In this document: positions 37,695-46,212 of the stretch, piece after piece
Layout: every line of letters starts with the position of its first letter
Position numbering within the stretch: the first letter of the stretch is position 1
NCBI RefSeq assembly: GCF_007655305.1
Contig: NZ_VLOG01000029.1
Coordinates: 62,001-126,000 of the forward strand
Origin: Algoriphagus algorifonticola
GTDB lineage: Bacteria > Bacteroidota > Bacteroidia > Cytophagales > Cyclobacteriaceae
Direction of reading: 5' to 3'
DNA: 64,000 bases
Position numbers and translations under genes: made by a program
The notes under the pieces: model-generated
What the model saw: the letters and a program-made list of their open reading frames with translations, nothing else
The model's database searches: none
What the model was told of the DNA's origin: nothing

Positions 37695-39098
37695 TTATCC
37701 GATGATAAGTTTTTGACCTGGCTTGATATTGTTTGAATTCAAATTATTCAGGCGTTTGAGCTGCTCCACTGTTAGGTTTGCATGTCTCTTAGAAATAATC
37801 CAAAGGGAATCTCCTGGCTGCACTGTGTAAGTTCTTTGTCCATTTGAATTGGTACTTGCCTGTGCTATTCCTCCTGAGTTGGAACCCGAAGAGGTGTAGA
37901 GTGTAAGGGTTTGTCCGACGCGGATCAAGTTGCCGGAAATCCCATTCCAAGCTCGGATTTGAGAAACTGTCACACCATGTCTACTGGCAATTGTTCCTAA
38001 AACATCTCCAGATCTTACTCGATAGGTAATTCCATTTCTCTGGATTTCCTCTGCTATAGATTCCACAGACTGTACTATAAGTTTATCTCCAGCGGCCAAA
38101 TCTAGGGGTGCATTACCCAAAGAATCACTGATCCAAGCCAGATTTTCCTTTACAAAAAGGGCTTTCGATTTTGGGATTCGGATCGCCATGCTTCTATTGG
38201 CTTCCGGAATTTGTCTGGTTTTGATGGAAGGATTCAACTTCTCCAAATCAGGGATACAGAGGTTGGTCAATTCAGCCAGCTTATCCAGTGTCATTACCCG
38301 ATCAAACCTGATTTTTTCATATGCAGGGGAGTAGGTAGGCTCTTCAAGATGAAAGTTATGTTCTTCCAAATGATTTAAGATGTACAGCATAGCCTGAAAC
38401 TGCGGTACGTATCCGCGGGTTTCTCTTGGTAGGTAATTGTAAATTTCCCAGAATGTCTTTTTTCCTCCTGATCGTCTGATGGCTTTTCTTACATTGCCGG
38501 GACCACAATTGTAAGCAGCCATGGCTACTTCCCAATCTCCAAACATTCTATACAAGGACTTCAAGTATTTTGCCGCCGCATCAGTGGACATTTCAGGATC
38601 CATGCGATCATCCACATAAGGATTGACATCCATTCCATACATTCTTCCAGTGGCTGGCATAAATTGCCACAAGCCCATGGCCCCAACCCTAGATCTAATC
38701 TGAGGATCCAAACCCGACTCTATGATGGAGAGGTATTTTATTTCTTCAGGCATATCATGCTTGCGCATGGTTGCATCAAAAAGTGGGAAAAAGAGATCTT
38801 TTCTGGCCAAAACCATTTTGGTGTAATCTCTATTTCTAACCGTGAAATATTGGATAAATGAAAAAATTCTATCATTCAGCTCAAAAGGCATATCGGTTTT
38901 CATTGCCTTAATTCGCTTATCTATCTGATCGTATGTGAAGTCAGGAATGTATTCATAATGATAATTTGGCTGCACATCATCTTCTGAAAAGGGAGCAGCA
39001 GCAATAAGCTCATCGTCCTGTGAATAAGCATTTGTCAGGAAAATCAAACAAGAAAAAACTGAAAGTGTGATTGTTCTGAACAAAGTCTTTTTCATCAT
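37695..39098 (-). CDS. mltD: LysM lytic transglycosylase (MltD-like)
   Basis: 467 residues with a signal peptide (ending ...LTNAYSQ, ~26). The SLT domain carries the catalytic Glu in YLSIIESGLDP (~125) and the family block 'SRVGAMGLWQFMPATGRMYGM', then 'AMAAYNCGPGNVRKAI'. The C-terminal part has two LysM modules (TYRVRSGDVLGTIASRHGVT at ~355 and TYTVQPGDSLWIISKRHANL at ~422) that bind peptidoglycan, preceded by a more degenerate LysM-like stretch. It cleaves the MurNAc-GlcNAc bond to give 1,6-anhydro products. It is 10 bp downstream of gatA, and with the EnvC-like gene upstream the locus is oriented to cell-wall remodelling. Confidence 0.92.
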   Translation of the reverse strand: MMKKTLFRTITLSVFSCLIFLTNAYSQDDELIAAAPFSEDDVQPNYHYEYIPDFTYDQIDKRIKAMKTDMPFELNDRIFSFIQYFTVRNRDYTKMVLARKDLFFPLFDATMRKHDMPEEIKYLSIIESGLDPQIRSRVGAMGLWQFMPATGRMYGMDVNPYVDDRMDPEMSTDAAAKYLKSLYRMFGDWEVAMAAYNCGPGNVRKAIRRSGGKKTFWEIYNYLPRETRGYVPQFQAMLYILNHLEEHNFHLEEPTYSPAYEKIRFDRVMTLDKLAELTNLCIPDLEKLNPSIKTRQIPEANRSMAIRIPKSKALFVKENLAWISDSLGNAPLDLAAGDKLIVQSVESIAEEIQRNGITYRVRSGDVLGTIASRHGVTVSQIRAWNGISGNLIRVGQTLTLYTSSGSNSGGIAQASTNSNGQRTYTVQPGDSLWIISKRHANLTVEQLKRLNNLNSNNIKPGQKLIIG

Positions 39099-39108
39099 GA
39101 GAATGGGT

Positions 39109-40536
39109 TTAGTCGGTTAATTGAGTTAGATAATTACTAAATGCATAAAGCTCCGCTTCTTTAAACGAATTTGCAATGACTTGTAGTCCAATTGGCATGC
39201 CATTTTTATCTCTTCCATTTGGAATGGAGATAGCCGGAACACCTGACACGGATGCTTGCACAGTAAATAAGTCTTCTAAATACATGGCAACAGGATCATC
39301 ACTATGCTCACCAAATTTGAAAGCAGTAGATGGCGTAGTCGGCAACAAAATATAATCAAAATCCTGCAAAAGATTTTCAGTATATTCTTTAATTAATCTT
39401 CTGACTTTCTGTGCTTTAGTGAAGTACGCATCATAATAACTGGCGCTGAGGACAAAAGTTCCCAACATGATCCGTCTTTTCACTTCTTCCCCGAATCCCT
39501 CCGTTCTGGTCAGTTTATACATGCTTTCCAAATTATGAGCATTGGGACTGCGGTAACCGTATTTTACCCCATCAAAACGGGAAAGATTGGAGCTGGCTTC
39601 TGCTGTGGTTAAAATGTAATAAGTAGGAAGAATGTAGTCTAGCAAAGGGAAGCTAACCTCTTCTACCTCATGACCTTCTTCCCTAAGTTGATCCAGTACT
39701 TTGAGAGTTTGCTCTTTAATTTCCGGCTGTAGTGCAGGTGACTCAATAGTCTCTTTCAGGTAAGCTACTTTAGCCTTTTTCTCGAAATGTAATAATTGAG
39801 AGTAAGGGAAAATTGGTTTTCTCGAGGAGGTATTATCAAACTCATCATGGCCGGCAATGACCTCCATGATCAGGGCATTGTCTTTTACAGACTTTGAAAA
39901 AATACCAATTGTATCGAAAGAGGAGGCATAAGCAATCAAACCCCATCTTGAAATTCTGGAATAGGTAGGCTTCATGCCTATAACTCCTGTGAATGCTGCA
40001 GGTTGACGAACGGAACCGCCGGTATCTGTTCCCAGTGAAGCTGTGCATAAATTCGCCTGTACAGCTACTGCAGACCCCCCTGAGGATCCTCCCGGTACGC
40101 GGGATTCGTCTTGAGCATTAAGAACTTTGCCATGGACAGAGTTTTCATTGGAACTTCCCATTCCAAATTCATCACAATTGAGACGGCCTATGATGATGGC
40201 GTCTTCCTGTATGAGTCTCTGAACTGCTGTGGAGGTGAATTGGGCTTCGAAGCCCTTGAGTATTGCTGAGGAAGCGTTGGATTCATGTCCTTCATAGCAC
40301 AATACATCTTTGATACCAATTACCATCCCAGCAAGTTTCCCCGCTTTTCCTAAGGCAATTTTCTCATCGATTTGCTTGGCTTTTTCTAAAGAGGATTGCT
40401 CATAAACTTCGACGAAGGCGTTGAGATGCGCCTTCGTCTGAATGTTTTGTAAATAATGACCGACAATCGTCTGACAATCAGTCTCTTTTTTATCGAGCGA
40501 TTTTTTGATTTCCTCGAATGAAATGAATCGTTCCAA
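39109..40536 (-). CDS. gatA: Aspartyl/glutamyl-tRNA amidotransferase subunit A
   Basis: 475 residues. It is an amidase-signature enzyme: Lys in VIGIKDVLCY (~74), cis-Ser in 'GTDTGGSVRQPAAF' (~170) and the nucleophilic Ser in 'VPGGSSGGSAVAVQ' (~150). GatA releases ammonia from glutamine for transamidation of misacylated Glu-tRNA(Gln) or Asp-tRNA(Asn); gatB and gatC are elsewhere, as is usual in this phylum. The start is TTG at 40536, because an in-frame TAA lies two codons upstream and no ATG precedes the conserved N-terminus. A perfect 10-bp inverted repeat sits inside the gene at 40411-40438. tatA lies 19 bp upstream. Confidence 0.94.
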   Translation of the reverse strand: MERFISFEEIKKSLDKKETDCQTIVGHYLQNIQTKAHLNAFVEVYEQSSLEKAKQIDEKIALGKAGKLAGMVIGIKDVLCYEGHESNASSAILKGFEAQFTSTAVQRLIQEDAIIIGRLNCDEFGMGSSNENSVHGKVLNAQDESRVPGGSSGGSAVAVQANLCTASLGTDTGGSVRQPAAFTGVIGMKPTYSRISRWGLIAYASSFDTIGIFSKSVKDNALIMEVIAGHDEFDNTSSRKPIFPYSQLLHFEKKAKVAYLKETIESPALQPEIKEQTLKVLDQLREEGHEVEEVSFPLLDYILPTYYILTTAEASSNLSRFDGVKYGYRSPNAHNLESMYKLTRTEGFGEEVKRRIMLGTFVLSASYYDAYFTKAQKVRRLIKEYTENLLQDFDYILLPTTPSTAFKFGEHSDDPVAMYLEDLFTVQASVSGVPAISIPNGRDKNGMPIGLQVIANSFKEAELYAFSNYLTQLTD

Positions 40537-40555
40537 AGCTTATTGGCTTAAGGGA

Positions 40556-40753
40556 TTACTTTTTCTTGTCTTTCAGTCCCTCTTCGAGATCGTTTTGAAT
40601 ATCCTTGGTAGCATCTTTGAATTCTCTGATTCCGCGGCCTAGGCCTCTTGCTAATTCAGGGATTCTTTTTGCTCCAAATAATAGGAGAATGACCAAGATG
40701 ATCAAAATGATCGAGCCACCGCCCATGTTTTGAATAAAACCCAATGTTGTCAT
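40556..40753 (-). CDS. tatA: Sec-independent translocase TatA/E
   Basis: 65 residues from the ATG at 40753; an upstream in-frame ATG would add 10 residues not seen in the family. One N-terminal membrane helix (GGGSIILIILVILLLFGAKRIPELARGLG), with the FGAKRIPEL hinge typical of TatA, leads into an amphipathic helix and a Lys-rich tail. TatA oligomers form the pore of the twin-arginine pathway with TatC, which is not in this window. It lies between the EnvC-like gene and gatA, a common Bacteroidota arrangement. Confidence 0.93.
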   Translation of the reverse strand: MTTLGFIQNMGGGSIILIILVILLLFGAKRIPELARGLGRGIREFKDATKDIQNDLEEGLKDKKK

Positions 40754-40863
40754 GATTAATTTGTTTAGGGTAAATGTGGTCACAAAGATATAACTGTCAT
40801 CGGCTTAGACAAAGAAGCTTTGCGACTCTATGAATCTTTTTCTTGAATATACGAATTTTATAG

Positions 40864-42105
40864 CTATTTCGATGTGATCCAGGTGGCTGGATCCATTTTT
40901 TGAAGACCTTTCCAAGTCTGGAAATGAACTTCAGCTTCGCCGTTTGCATCCGTAGCAACAGTACCAATTACGTCTTTTGCTTTGACAGTTTGACCTGATT
41001 TTACAGAAACGGACTTAAGCTTGCTATATAAGGTATAATACTCTCCGTGCTTGATCAATACCGTTTCCCCATAGCCCGGCATGGAGGCTACTTTGGCTAC
41101 TGTTCCATCGAATACCGTTCTCACATTAGAGTTGGGTTGGGTACGAATGTTCAATCCATCACTCGGCACTGTGATACCTTTCAAAGTCGGGTGTGGATTA
41201 TCACCAAATGTCTGGGTTACAAACCCTGTTTCTACAGGCCATGGAAGTCTGCCTTTATTTCCTGCAAAAGAACTGGAAAGCGCAGCTACTTCCGGAGTCA
41301 TCGGCATGCTGCTTCCAGCTGATTTGGTGGCTTTACTGTTTTCTTTTCTGGCAGCAGCTTCTGCAAGACGGATTTCATCCTCAATTGCCTTTCTGATCAT
41401 GGATTCCAACTGCTGTTGCTGCTTTTTGGTAGCAGTTATCTGCCTCTTAATGGAAGTTTCTTTCCTGGTCAGTGTATTGACCATGGTCTGCTGTTCCTTT
41501 CGGAGTTCCTCTAGTTTGGCTCTTTCCAACCTTTCCTCAGCCAATACTTTTTCCTTGTCTGACTTTCTCAGATCTAATTCAACTCTGATTTCCGCCAGTT
41601 CTGCTGCTACTTTTTGAATTTGTTCGGCCTGTTGTTTTCTGCTATCAGAATATTGCTTGAGGTATTTCAATCGCATATACAGTTGATTGAAACTTGAGGA
41701 ACTAAAAACGAAAGCTACAATGGATAAGCTTCTATTCAACTTGGAAGCATTGTAGACCATTCTTCCATATTCGGCTTTAAGGTCTTTGAGTTGCTGTTCT
41801 AAGCTGGCAATTCTGCTTTCTGTGGTGGAGATTTCTTGATTCAGGAGTTTTACTTCCCGGTCTAGTGTATTGACCAAGCGGTTTTGGGTCTGAAACTGCT
41901 GCGTGATCGCGTTTAGCTCCCCAATCGTATTCTTTTTAGTAGCTGCGGTTTGCTTAAGAATTGCATCAAACTCCCGCAATTTGGCCTGAACTTCGGCTTT
42001 TTCCCTTTCCAATTCCTCCCGGGTTTTGCTCGTTTGAGCAAGAGCCTCCATTGAGAAAAAGGCTAAAAGAACAAGAGTAATTACTACAACGAACTGCTGA
42101 CGCAT
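40864..42105 (-). CDS. envC: EnvC-like murein hydrolase activator (degenerate LytM/M23)
   Basis: 413 residues with a signal peptide (ending ...MEALAQ), a long coiled coil (~25-250, rich in Glu/Lys/Gln) and a C-terminal LytM domain. The zinc site is degenerate: the HxGxD ligand motif reads 'PSDGLNI', and the last HxH reads 'AEVHFQ', so it is probably not a peptidase. This is the pattern of EnvC, which is held by FtsEX and activates cell-separation amidases; ftsEX is not in this window. It lies 7 bp after the DUF4292 lipoprotein gene and upstream of tatA. Assignment to the activator class is inference from the missing ligands and coiled coil. Confidence 0.88.
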   Translation of the reverse strand: MRQQFVVVITLVLLAFFSMEALAQTSKTREELEREKAEVQAKLREFDAILKQTAATKKNTIGELNAITQQFQTQNRLVNTLDREVKLLNQEISTTESRIASLEQQLKDLKAEYGRMVYNASKLNRSLSIVAFVFSSSSFNQLYMRLKYLKQYSDSRKQQAEQIQKVAAELAEIRVELDLRKSDKEKVLAEERLERAKLEELRKEQQTMVNTLTRKETSIKRQITATKKQQQQLESMIRKAIEDEIRLAEAAARKENSKATKSAGSSMPMTPEVAALSSSFAGNKGRLPWPVETGFVTQTFGDNPHPTLKGITVPSDGLNIRTQPNSNVRTVFDGTVAKVASMPGYGETVLIKHGEYYTLYSKLKSVSVKSGQTVKAKDVIGTVATDANGEAEVHFQTWKGLQKMDPATWITSK

Positions 42106-42112
42106 GCTGATT

Positions 42113-42853
42113 CTAAAATCTAAATGGGAAACTCAAAGGTTCTGACTGTGGGTTGATGGACACCCATTCCAAATTAATGATGGTGTTCTGACTTCCTTCC
42201 GGAAGCTTGTAAGCCAATTTATAAAGCACTTCCGATGGAAAAGCCTGACCATTTACATCCTGAAAAGAAGCATAGCTAGCCAGTAAACTTCCCCTGTCAT
42301 CCAAGGAATTGCTGACCAATTCAGAAACCTTTGCGACATTCACGTCCACCTTGCTAAAGTAGCGGACCTGTTCTCGTACCTGAGTTAACTCAAAGGACTT
42401 TCCAACTCGAACTAATCGATCCTGGTAATCAAAAGGATGAGGGGGATTTGCCCAAAACATGTTTTGAAATAAATCCAGTGATAGACTCAGTCCGTAGAAA
42501 TTTTCAAATTCCGCGAAAGTCAAATTAATATCTTCCTTTCCGATTCGGTCTTTGATCTGAATTTTATCATTGGTAATCAATCCCCGAACTGCTTCCATGC
42601 CCATTCCCGGAGAAATTGTAAACCAAAGCACACTGTCCTTTTTTGCTCTCAAGCTTAAAGTACCCCGGGTGATTTTTCCGGATTCTTCTTCAATGATGAC
42701 CTTTGCCTTGGCATTGATAAAATCATATTCAGCATAGGATGGAGCGAATTCACTCATTTTTCCATCTGACTCAAAAGGGATCACCTTTTTGGAACAGGCA
42801 TTCAAAAAAATCACTGCCATTCCCAGAAAAAAGATTTTCAAAAGTCTACTCAT
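42113..42853 (-). CDS. DUF4292 lipoprotein (LolB-like fold)
   Basis: 246 residues with a lipobox (AVIFLNACSKK, Cys20). The remainder is beta-rich and follows the DUF4292 pattern 'ANAKAKV', 'LSLRAKKDSVLWFTISPGMGMEAVRGLIT', and 'WVSINPQSEPLSFPFRF' at the end. The family resembles LolA/LolB-like half-barrels that carry lipids or lipoproteins, so a role in lipoprotein or lipid handling is possible but unproven. The start overlaps the TPR gene by 8 bp, and the EnvC-like gene follows within 7 bp, marking one operon. Confidence 0.8.
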   Translation of the reverse strand: MSRLLKIFFLGMAVIFLNACSKKVIPFESDGKMSEFAPSYAEYDFINAKAKVIIEEESGKITRGTLSLRAKKDSVLWFTISPGMGMEAVRGLITNDKIQIKDRIGKEDINLTFAEFENFYGLSLSLDLFQNMFWANPPHPFDYQDRLVRVGKSFELTQVREQVRYFSKVDVNVAKVSELVSNSLDDRGSLLASYASFQDVNGQAFPSEVLYKLAYKLPEGSQNTIINLEWVSINPQSEPLSFPFRF

Positions 42854-44573
42854 GGTATTTTCCTTCTTTTATTTTCAAAGGTAGTTTTTCTGAAGCCTCC
42901 GGACTGTCGGCTGCTTTTTTCCAAAATGAAATCGCTTCGTTTTTGTCTCCTAAATGGTAGAGAATATCTCCATAATGCTCCAACATAACTCCGCTAGGCT
43001 TGCTTTCGAATTCTAAGGCTTGAGCCATGTATTTCTTAGCTCCCTCATAATCCCCTAATTGAAACAATACCCATGCGTACGTATCCAAAAAAGTGCCATT
43101 GTCTGGAAATTTCTTAATTACTTTTTCAGACATGGTCTTGGCCTTTTCCAGATCCTTTTTTTCCAAGGAGAGAAAATAAGCGTAATTATTTAGGACTTGT
43201 TCGTCATTGGGGTTGAGCACCAAGGCTTTTTCAAAAAACTGAAATGCTGAATCCTTTTTCCCAAGGTTATAAAGGGAGCTAGCCAAGGAACCAAAAGCCA
43301 CCTGATCCAGTTGGGGATTTTTGTTCGCATTGAGTTCAATGGCTTTATTCAAAGATTCAACAGCAGCAGAATCTTTTTTTACAGCAGATTTCACAATTCC
43401 ATCATAAAACCAGAATTCAGGATTTTTAGGAAATTCATCCACACCCATGGTAGTGTATTTTTCAGCCTCTTGGAAATCCGGATTTTCTCCAAAAGAACCG
43501 AGGATGATCTGCTCCAGCAGTTTGGCATTTTTTGCCTTAAGGTCTAAGGATTGCTTAAAGTATTTTCTTGCTTCTTCCTGGTTTCCGTTTTTGGCCTCTC
43601 TTTCTCCCAAAGCTTCAAAAATTGCAGCGTTTGCAGGTTGTGTTTTGATCATGAAACCGGCTAAGCTATCCAGTAATATCTCTCTTTCAGGAGTTTTAAA
43701 TTCATTGAGAAGAGAAACGAAAGCTCTGGATTTTACTTCAGGGTCTAAATCCGGACTGGCAAAAGCACGAATGAGATATTCATTTGATTTTTGAATCTGA
43801 CCTTTCTCTTTTAACAAAGAATGGGCAGCCATTTGTAATTCTGGCTGATTGGGATATTTGCTGATTTCCTCATTAACCAGATTTAGCGCATTATCCACCA
43901 GATTGTTATTGTAAAGAATCTCTACCAAGCCCAAAACATAATTTGGATTTCCTGGTCTAGCTTCGATTAGACGTTCTCCTTCTTCTATTGCCTTTGCTAA
44001 GTTGTTGTTTCTGAGGTAGATTCTTTGTTTTTGAACCGTAATCGGCTCCATGATTCCATAGTATTCCTCAGCTCTGTCCAATACTACCAATGCCCTGGCG
44101 AACTCACCTGCATTCAATAGAATAGAGGCTAAATCCAGATTGTACTGCTGGTTGCTCTCCCCATCGGCAGTCAGCCTGTCCAAGATATCAGCAGCTTTCA
44201 GGGGTTGCTTGAGATTGGTGTAGATTTCAGCAACCATCAAGGCATAATACTTATTTTCATCGTCCAGTTGCACCGCCTTTAGAGCAAATGGAAGAGCCTT
44301 TTCTGGCTGATTCGCTCTGGTGTAAACCTCTGCAATTTTATAGTTGATTGCAGGCTCATCCGGACTCAATTCCTCGGATTTTTGCAGGTAAAAAAAGGCT
44401 TTCTCCAAATCACCCAGATTCATCTGCTTGGTGCCTTCGATAAAATATCTACTGGCTAAAGCTTCGTTTTTTTGCTGCTTGCGCTCTTTTTTGGAGAGCT
44501 TTTGCTGGCTAAAACCATCCCAAGCAAACAGGGATAGGGAAATATATAGAATTAGGAATTTCTTGGAACTCAC
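42846..44573 (-). CDS. Periplasmic tetratricopeptide repeat protein
   Basis: 575 residues from a GTG at 44573 that gives a good signal peptide (KKFLILYISLSLFAWDGFSQ); the only earlier option is a TTG ten codons upstream. More than ten TPR units follow (for example DLEKAFFYLQKSEELSPDEP, 'PEKALPFALKAVQLDDENKYY', and a late DEQVLNNYAYFLSLEKKDL), typical of a scaffold that binds other envelope proteins. The last units (~460-575) are the most regular. It is the first gene of the operon with the DUF4292, envC and tatA genes. Function unknown beyond protein-protein interaction. Confidence 0.83.
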   Translation of the reverse strand: MSSKKFLILYISLSLFAWDGFSQQKLSKKERKQQKNEALASRYFIEGTKQMNLGDLEKAFFYLQKSEELSPDEPAINYKIAEVYTRANQPEKALPFALKAVQLDDENKYYALMVAEIYTNLKQPLKAADILDRLTADGESNQQYNLDLASILLNAGEFARALVVLDRAEEYYGIMEPITVQKQRIYLRNNNLAKAIEEGERLIEARPGNPNYVLGLVEILYNNNLVDNALNLVNEEISKYPNQPELQMAAHSLLKEKGQIQKSNEYLIRAFASPDLDPEVKSRAFVSLLNEFKTPEREILLDSLAGFMIKTQPANAAIFEALGEREAKNGNQEEARKYFKQSLDLKAKNAKLLEQIILGSFGENPDFQEAEKYTTMGVDEFPKNPEFWFYDGIVKSAVKKDSAAVESLNKAIELNANKNPQLDQVAFGSLASSLYNLGKKDSAFQFFEKALVLNPNDEQVLNNYAYFLSLEKKDLEKAKTMSEKVIKKFPDNGTFLDTYAWVLFQLGDYEGAKKYMAQALEFESKPSGVMLEHYGDILYHLGDKNEAISFWKKAADSPEASEKLPLKIKEGKYHE

Positions 44574-44610
44574 GGATAATAGGATAATGGGATCAAAACA
44601 CAAACATAAT

Positions 44611-44650
44611 GCCTTTTACGAAAAGGCTTAAGAGAAAGCAGGTTTTCTCT
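44611..44650. repeat. Two adjacent perfect hairpins between TPR and flippase genes
   Basis: GCCTTTT (44611-44617) pairs with AAAAGGC (44621-44627) with an ACG loop, and AGAGAAA (44631-44637) pairs with TTTCTCT (44644-44650) with a 6-nt loop. They lie in the gap between the flippase gene (ends 44699) and the TPR gene. They may terminate flippase transcription, but neither has a clear T tract on the minus strand. Confidence 0.5.
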
Positions 44651-44698
44651 GGATTTCTCTTGGCAAACAAATTTTTGCAAAAAATGATCCCGAATTTT

Positions 44699-46198
44699 CT
44701 AGCCTCTTCTTTTTACAAGGTTTTTTAACGTTTCTTTTTCCCAAATGAAAATTAAAATTGCAAATGGGATGATGATGGCATTTTTGATGAAAAAGTCTAA
44801 AACCGAATTGTCTGTGCTCAGATAGAATCCTCCGTAACTTAAGCCGAAAGCCAATATCAGGTAAAAGAGTCCTTTACCCGTTTGGTAGGGGATGGGGTAA
44901 TATTTCTGCCCAAAATAAAAGCAAAGAATACACATCAAAAGGTAGCAGAGTAGGGTGCTCATTGCTCCTCCCATGTAGCCATAAACCGGAACAAAAATCC
45001 AGACCACCAAAATGCTAACCAAGGCTCCAGCCAGAGTGATCCAAAAGCTGTACTTGGTTTGATCAGTGACTTTAAACCAAATGGACAAGTTGAAGTAAAT
45101 GCCCAATAGCAAGTAACCCATTAATAGAATAGGTACAATAAACAAACCTGCTTCATAACCAGAGCTTCGAAGCACCATAGGGCCAAGCCAGAATAAATTC
45201 ACAGAAATAGCAATCATCAGCAAGCTGCAGAAAATGATGAAAGCATGCATCACTTTTGCATAGATGGCCGGAGAGTTTTTGTTTTCTGATTCCCTGAAGA
45301 AAAATGGTTCTGCCGCGTATTTAAATGCCTGAATTACCAGGTTCATCAGAATCGCTAATTTGAAATTCGCTCCAAAAACACCTCCAGCTCCCCGGCTGCT
45401 CAATCCAGGATAGAAATTTTCCGGTAGTATGTATTCAAACAATAATCGGGAAACGAGTTCATTAGTTACACCTGCCAAACCCATGAAAAGCAAGGGCAGG
45501 GCATAATTCCACATGGGTCGAAGTATTGTTTTTTCCAGTCGAAAAGAAAAAAGACCCGCTTTCCACCAAACAAAGGGAATAATCAATCCATTGGCGAAGA
45601 GATTGGCTAGGAGAATATATTCCACTCCCCAGTCCAACCTATATCCTAAGAACCCATCGGAAATCAGACCCGATTCGATCCATTGAGGAAATAAGATGAT
45701 GAGGACAATGTTGAGCGCAACATTGAGAAATATATTGATCAGCTTGGCAGAGGCGAAGGAAATAGCTTTGTTGTCCAACCGAAGTTTGGCAAATGGAATA
45801 GCCAAAATCGCATCGAAGGATAAAATCAAGGCAGTCCACCTGAATAAATAGGCCTGTCCTGGATAATCCATCCACTCAGCTAAGAAAGGGGCCAATAAAT
45901 AAAGTCCCGAACCTAATAATAAGGTGGATAAAATGAGTAGCGATTGGCTGTTGGAATACACTCTATGGGAATCCAGGTTTTTTCCTGTGGCAAATCGAAA
46001 AAAGCTCGTTTCCATCCCATAGGTGAAAACGATATTCATAAAACCGATCAGCGCATAGATGCTTGTAAATGAACCCAGCGATTCCTTACTGAGATACTGG
46101 GTGTAGACTATGATCAGTAAAAAATTAATGGACCGGCCCAAAATGCTGCTCAGTCCATAAATCGCGGTTTGCCCGGCCAGTTTTTTTAAATTACTCAT
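44699..46198 (-). CDS. Polysaccharide/lipid flippase (oligosaccharide flippase family)
   Basis: 499 residues with about fourteen hydrophobic helices over the full length and no signal peptide. The start 'AGQTAIYGLSSILGRSINFLLIIVYTQYLS' and 'SLGSFTSIYALIGFMNIVFTYGMETSFFRFA' match the Wzx-like/MATE-MOP superfamily flippases that move lipid-linked sugars across the inner membrane. Two GT genes lie within a few kilobases but not in the same operon, so its substrate is open. It sits 15 bp downstream of the enoyl-CoA hydratase gene. Confidence 0.86.
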   Translation of the reverse strand: MSNLKKLAGQTAIYGLSSILGRSINFLLIIVYTQYLSKESLGSFTSIYALIGFMNIVFTYGMETSFFRFATGKNLDSHRVYSNSQSLLILSTLLLGSGLYLLAPFLAEWMDYPGQAYLFRWTALILSFDAILAIPFAKLRLDNKAISFASAKLINIFLNVALNIVLIILFPQWIESGLISDGFLGYRLDWGVEYILLANLFANGLIIPFVWWKAGLFSFRLEKTILRPMWNYALPLLFMGLAGVTNELVSRLLFEYILPENFYPGLSSRGAGGVFGANFKLAILMNLVIQAFKYAAEPFFFRESENKNSPAIYAKVMHAFIIFCSLLMIAISVNLFWLGPMVLRSSGYEAGLFIVPILLMGYLLLGIYFNLSIWFKVTDQTKYSFWITLAGALVSILVVWIFVPVYGYMGGAMSTLLCYLLMCILCFYFGQKYYPIPYQTGKGLFYLILAFGLSYGGFYLSTDNSVLDFFIKNAIIIPFAILIFIWEKETLKNLVKRRG

Positions 46199-46212
46199 GG
46201 GGAGTCAGGGAA

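Noticed and set aside
41081-41617. 178-codon plus-strand ORF rich in Ser/Leu
   Set aside because: Antisense to the coiled coil of the EnvC-like gene; the Ser/Leu bias is the complement of Glu/Lys/Gln codons.
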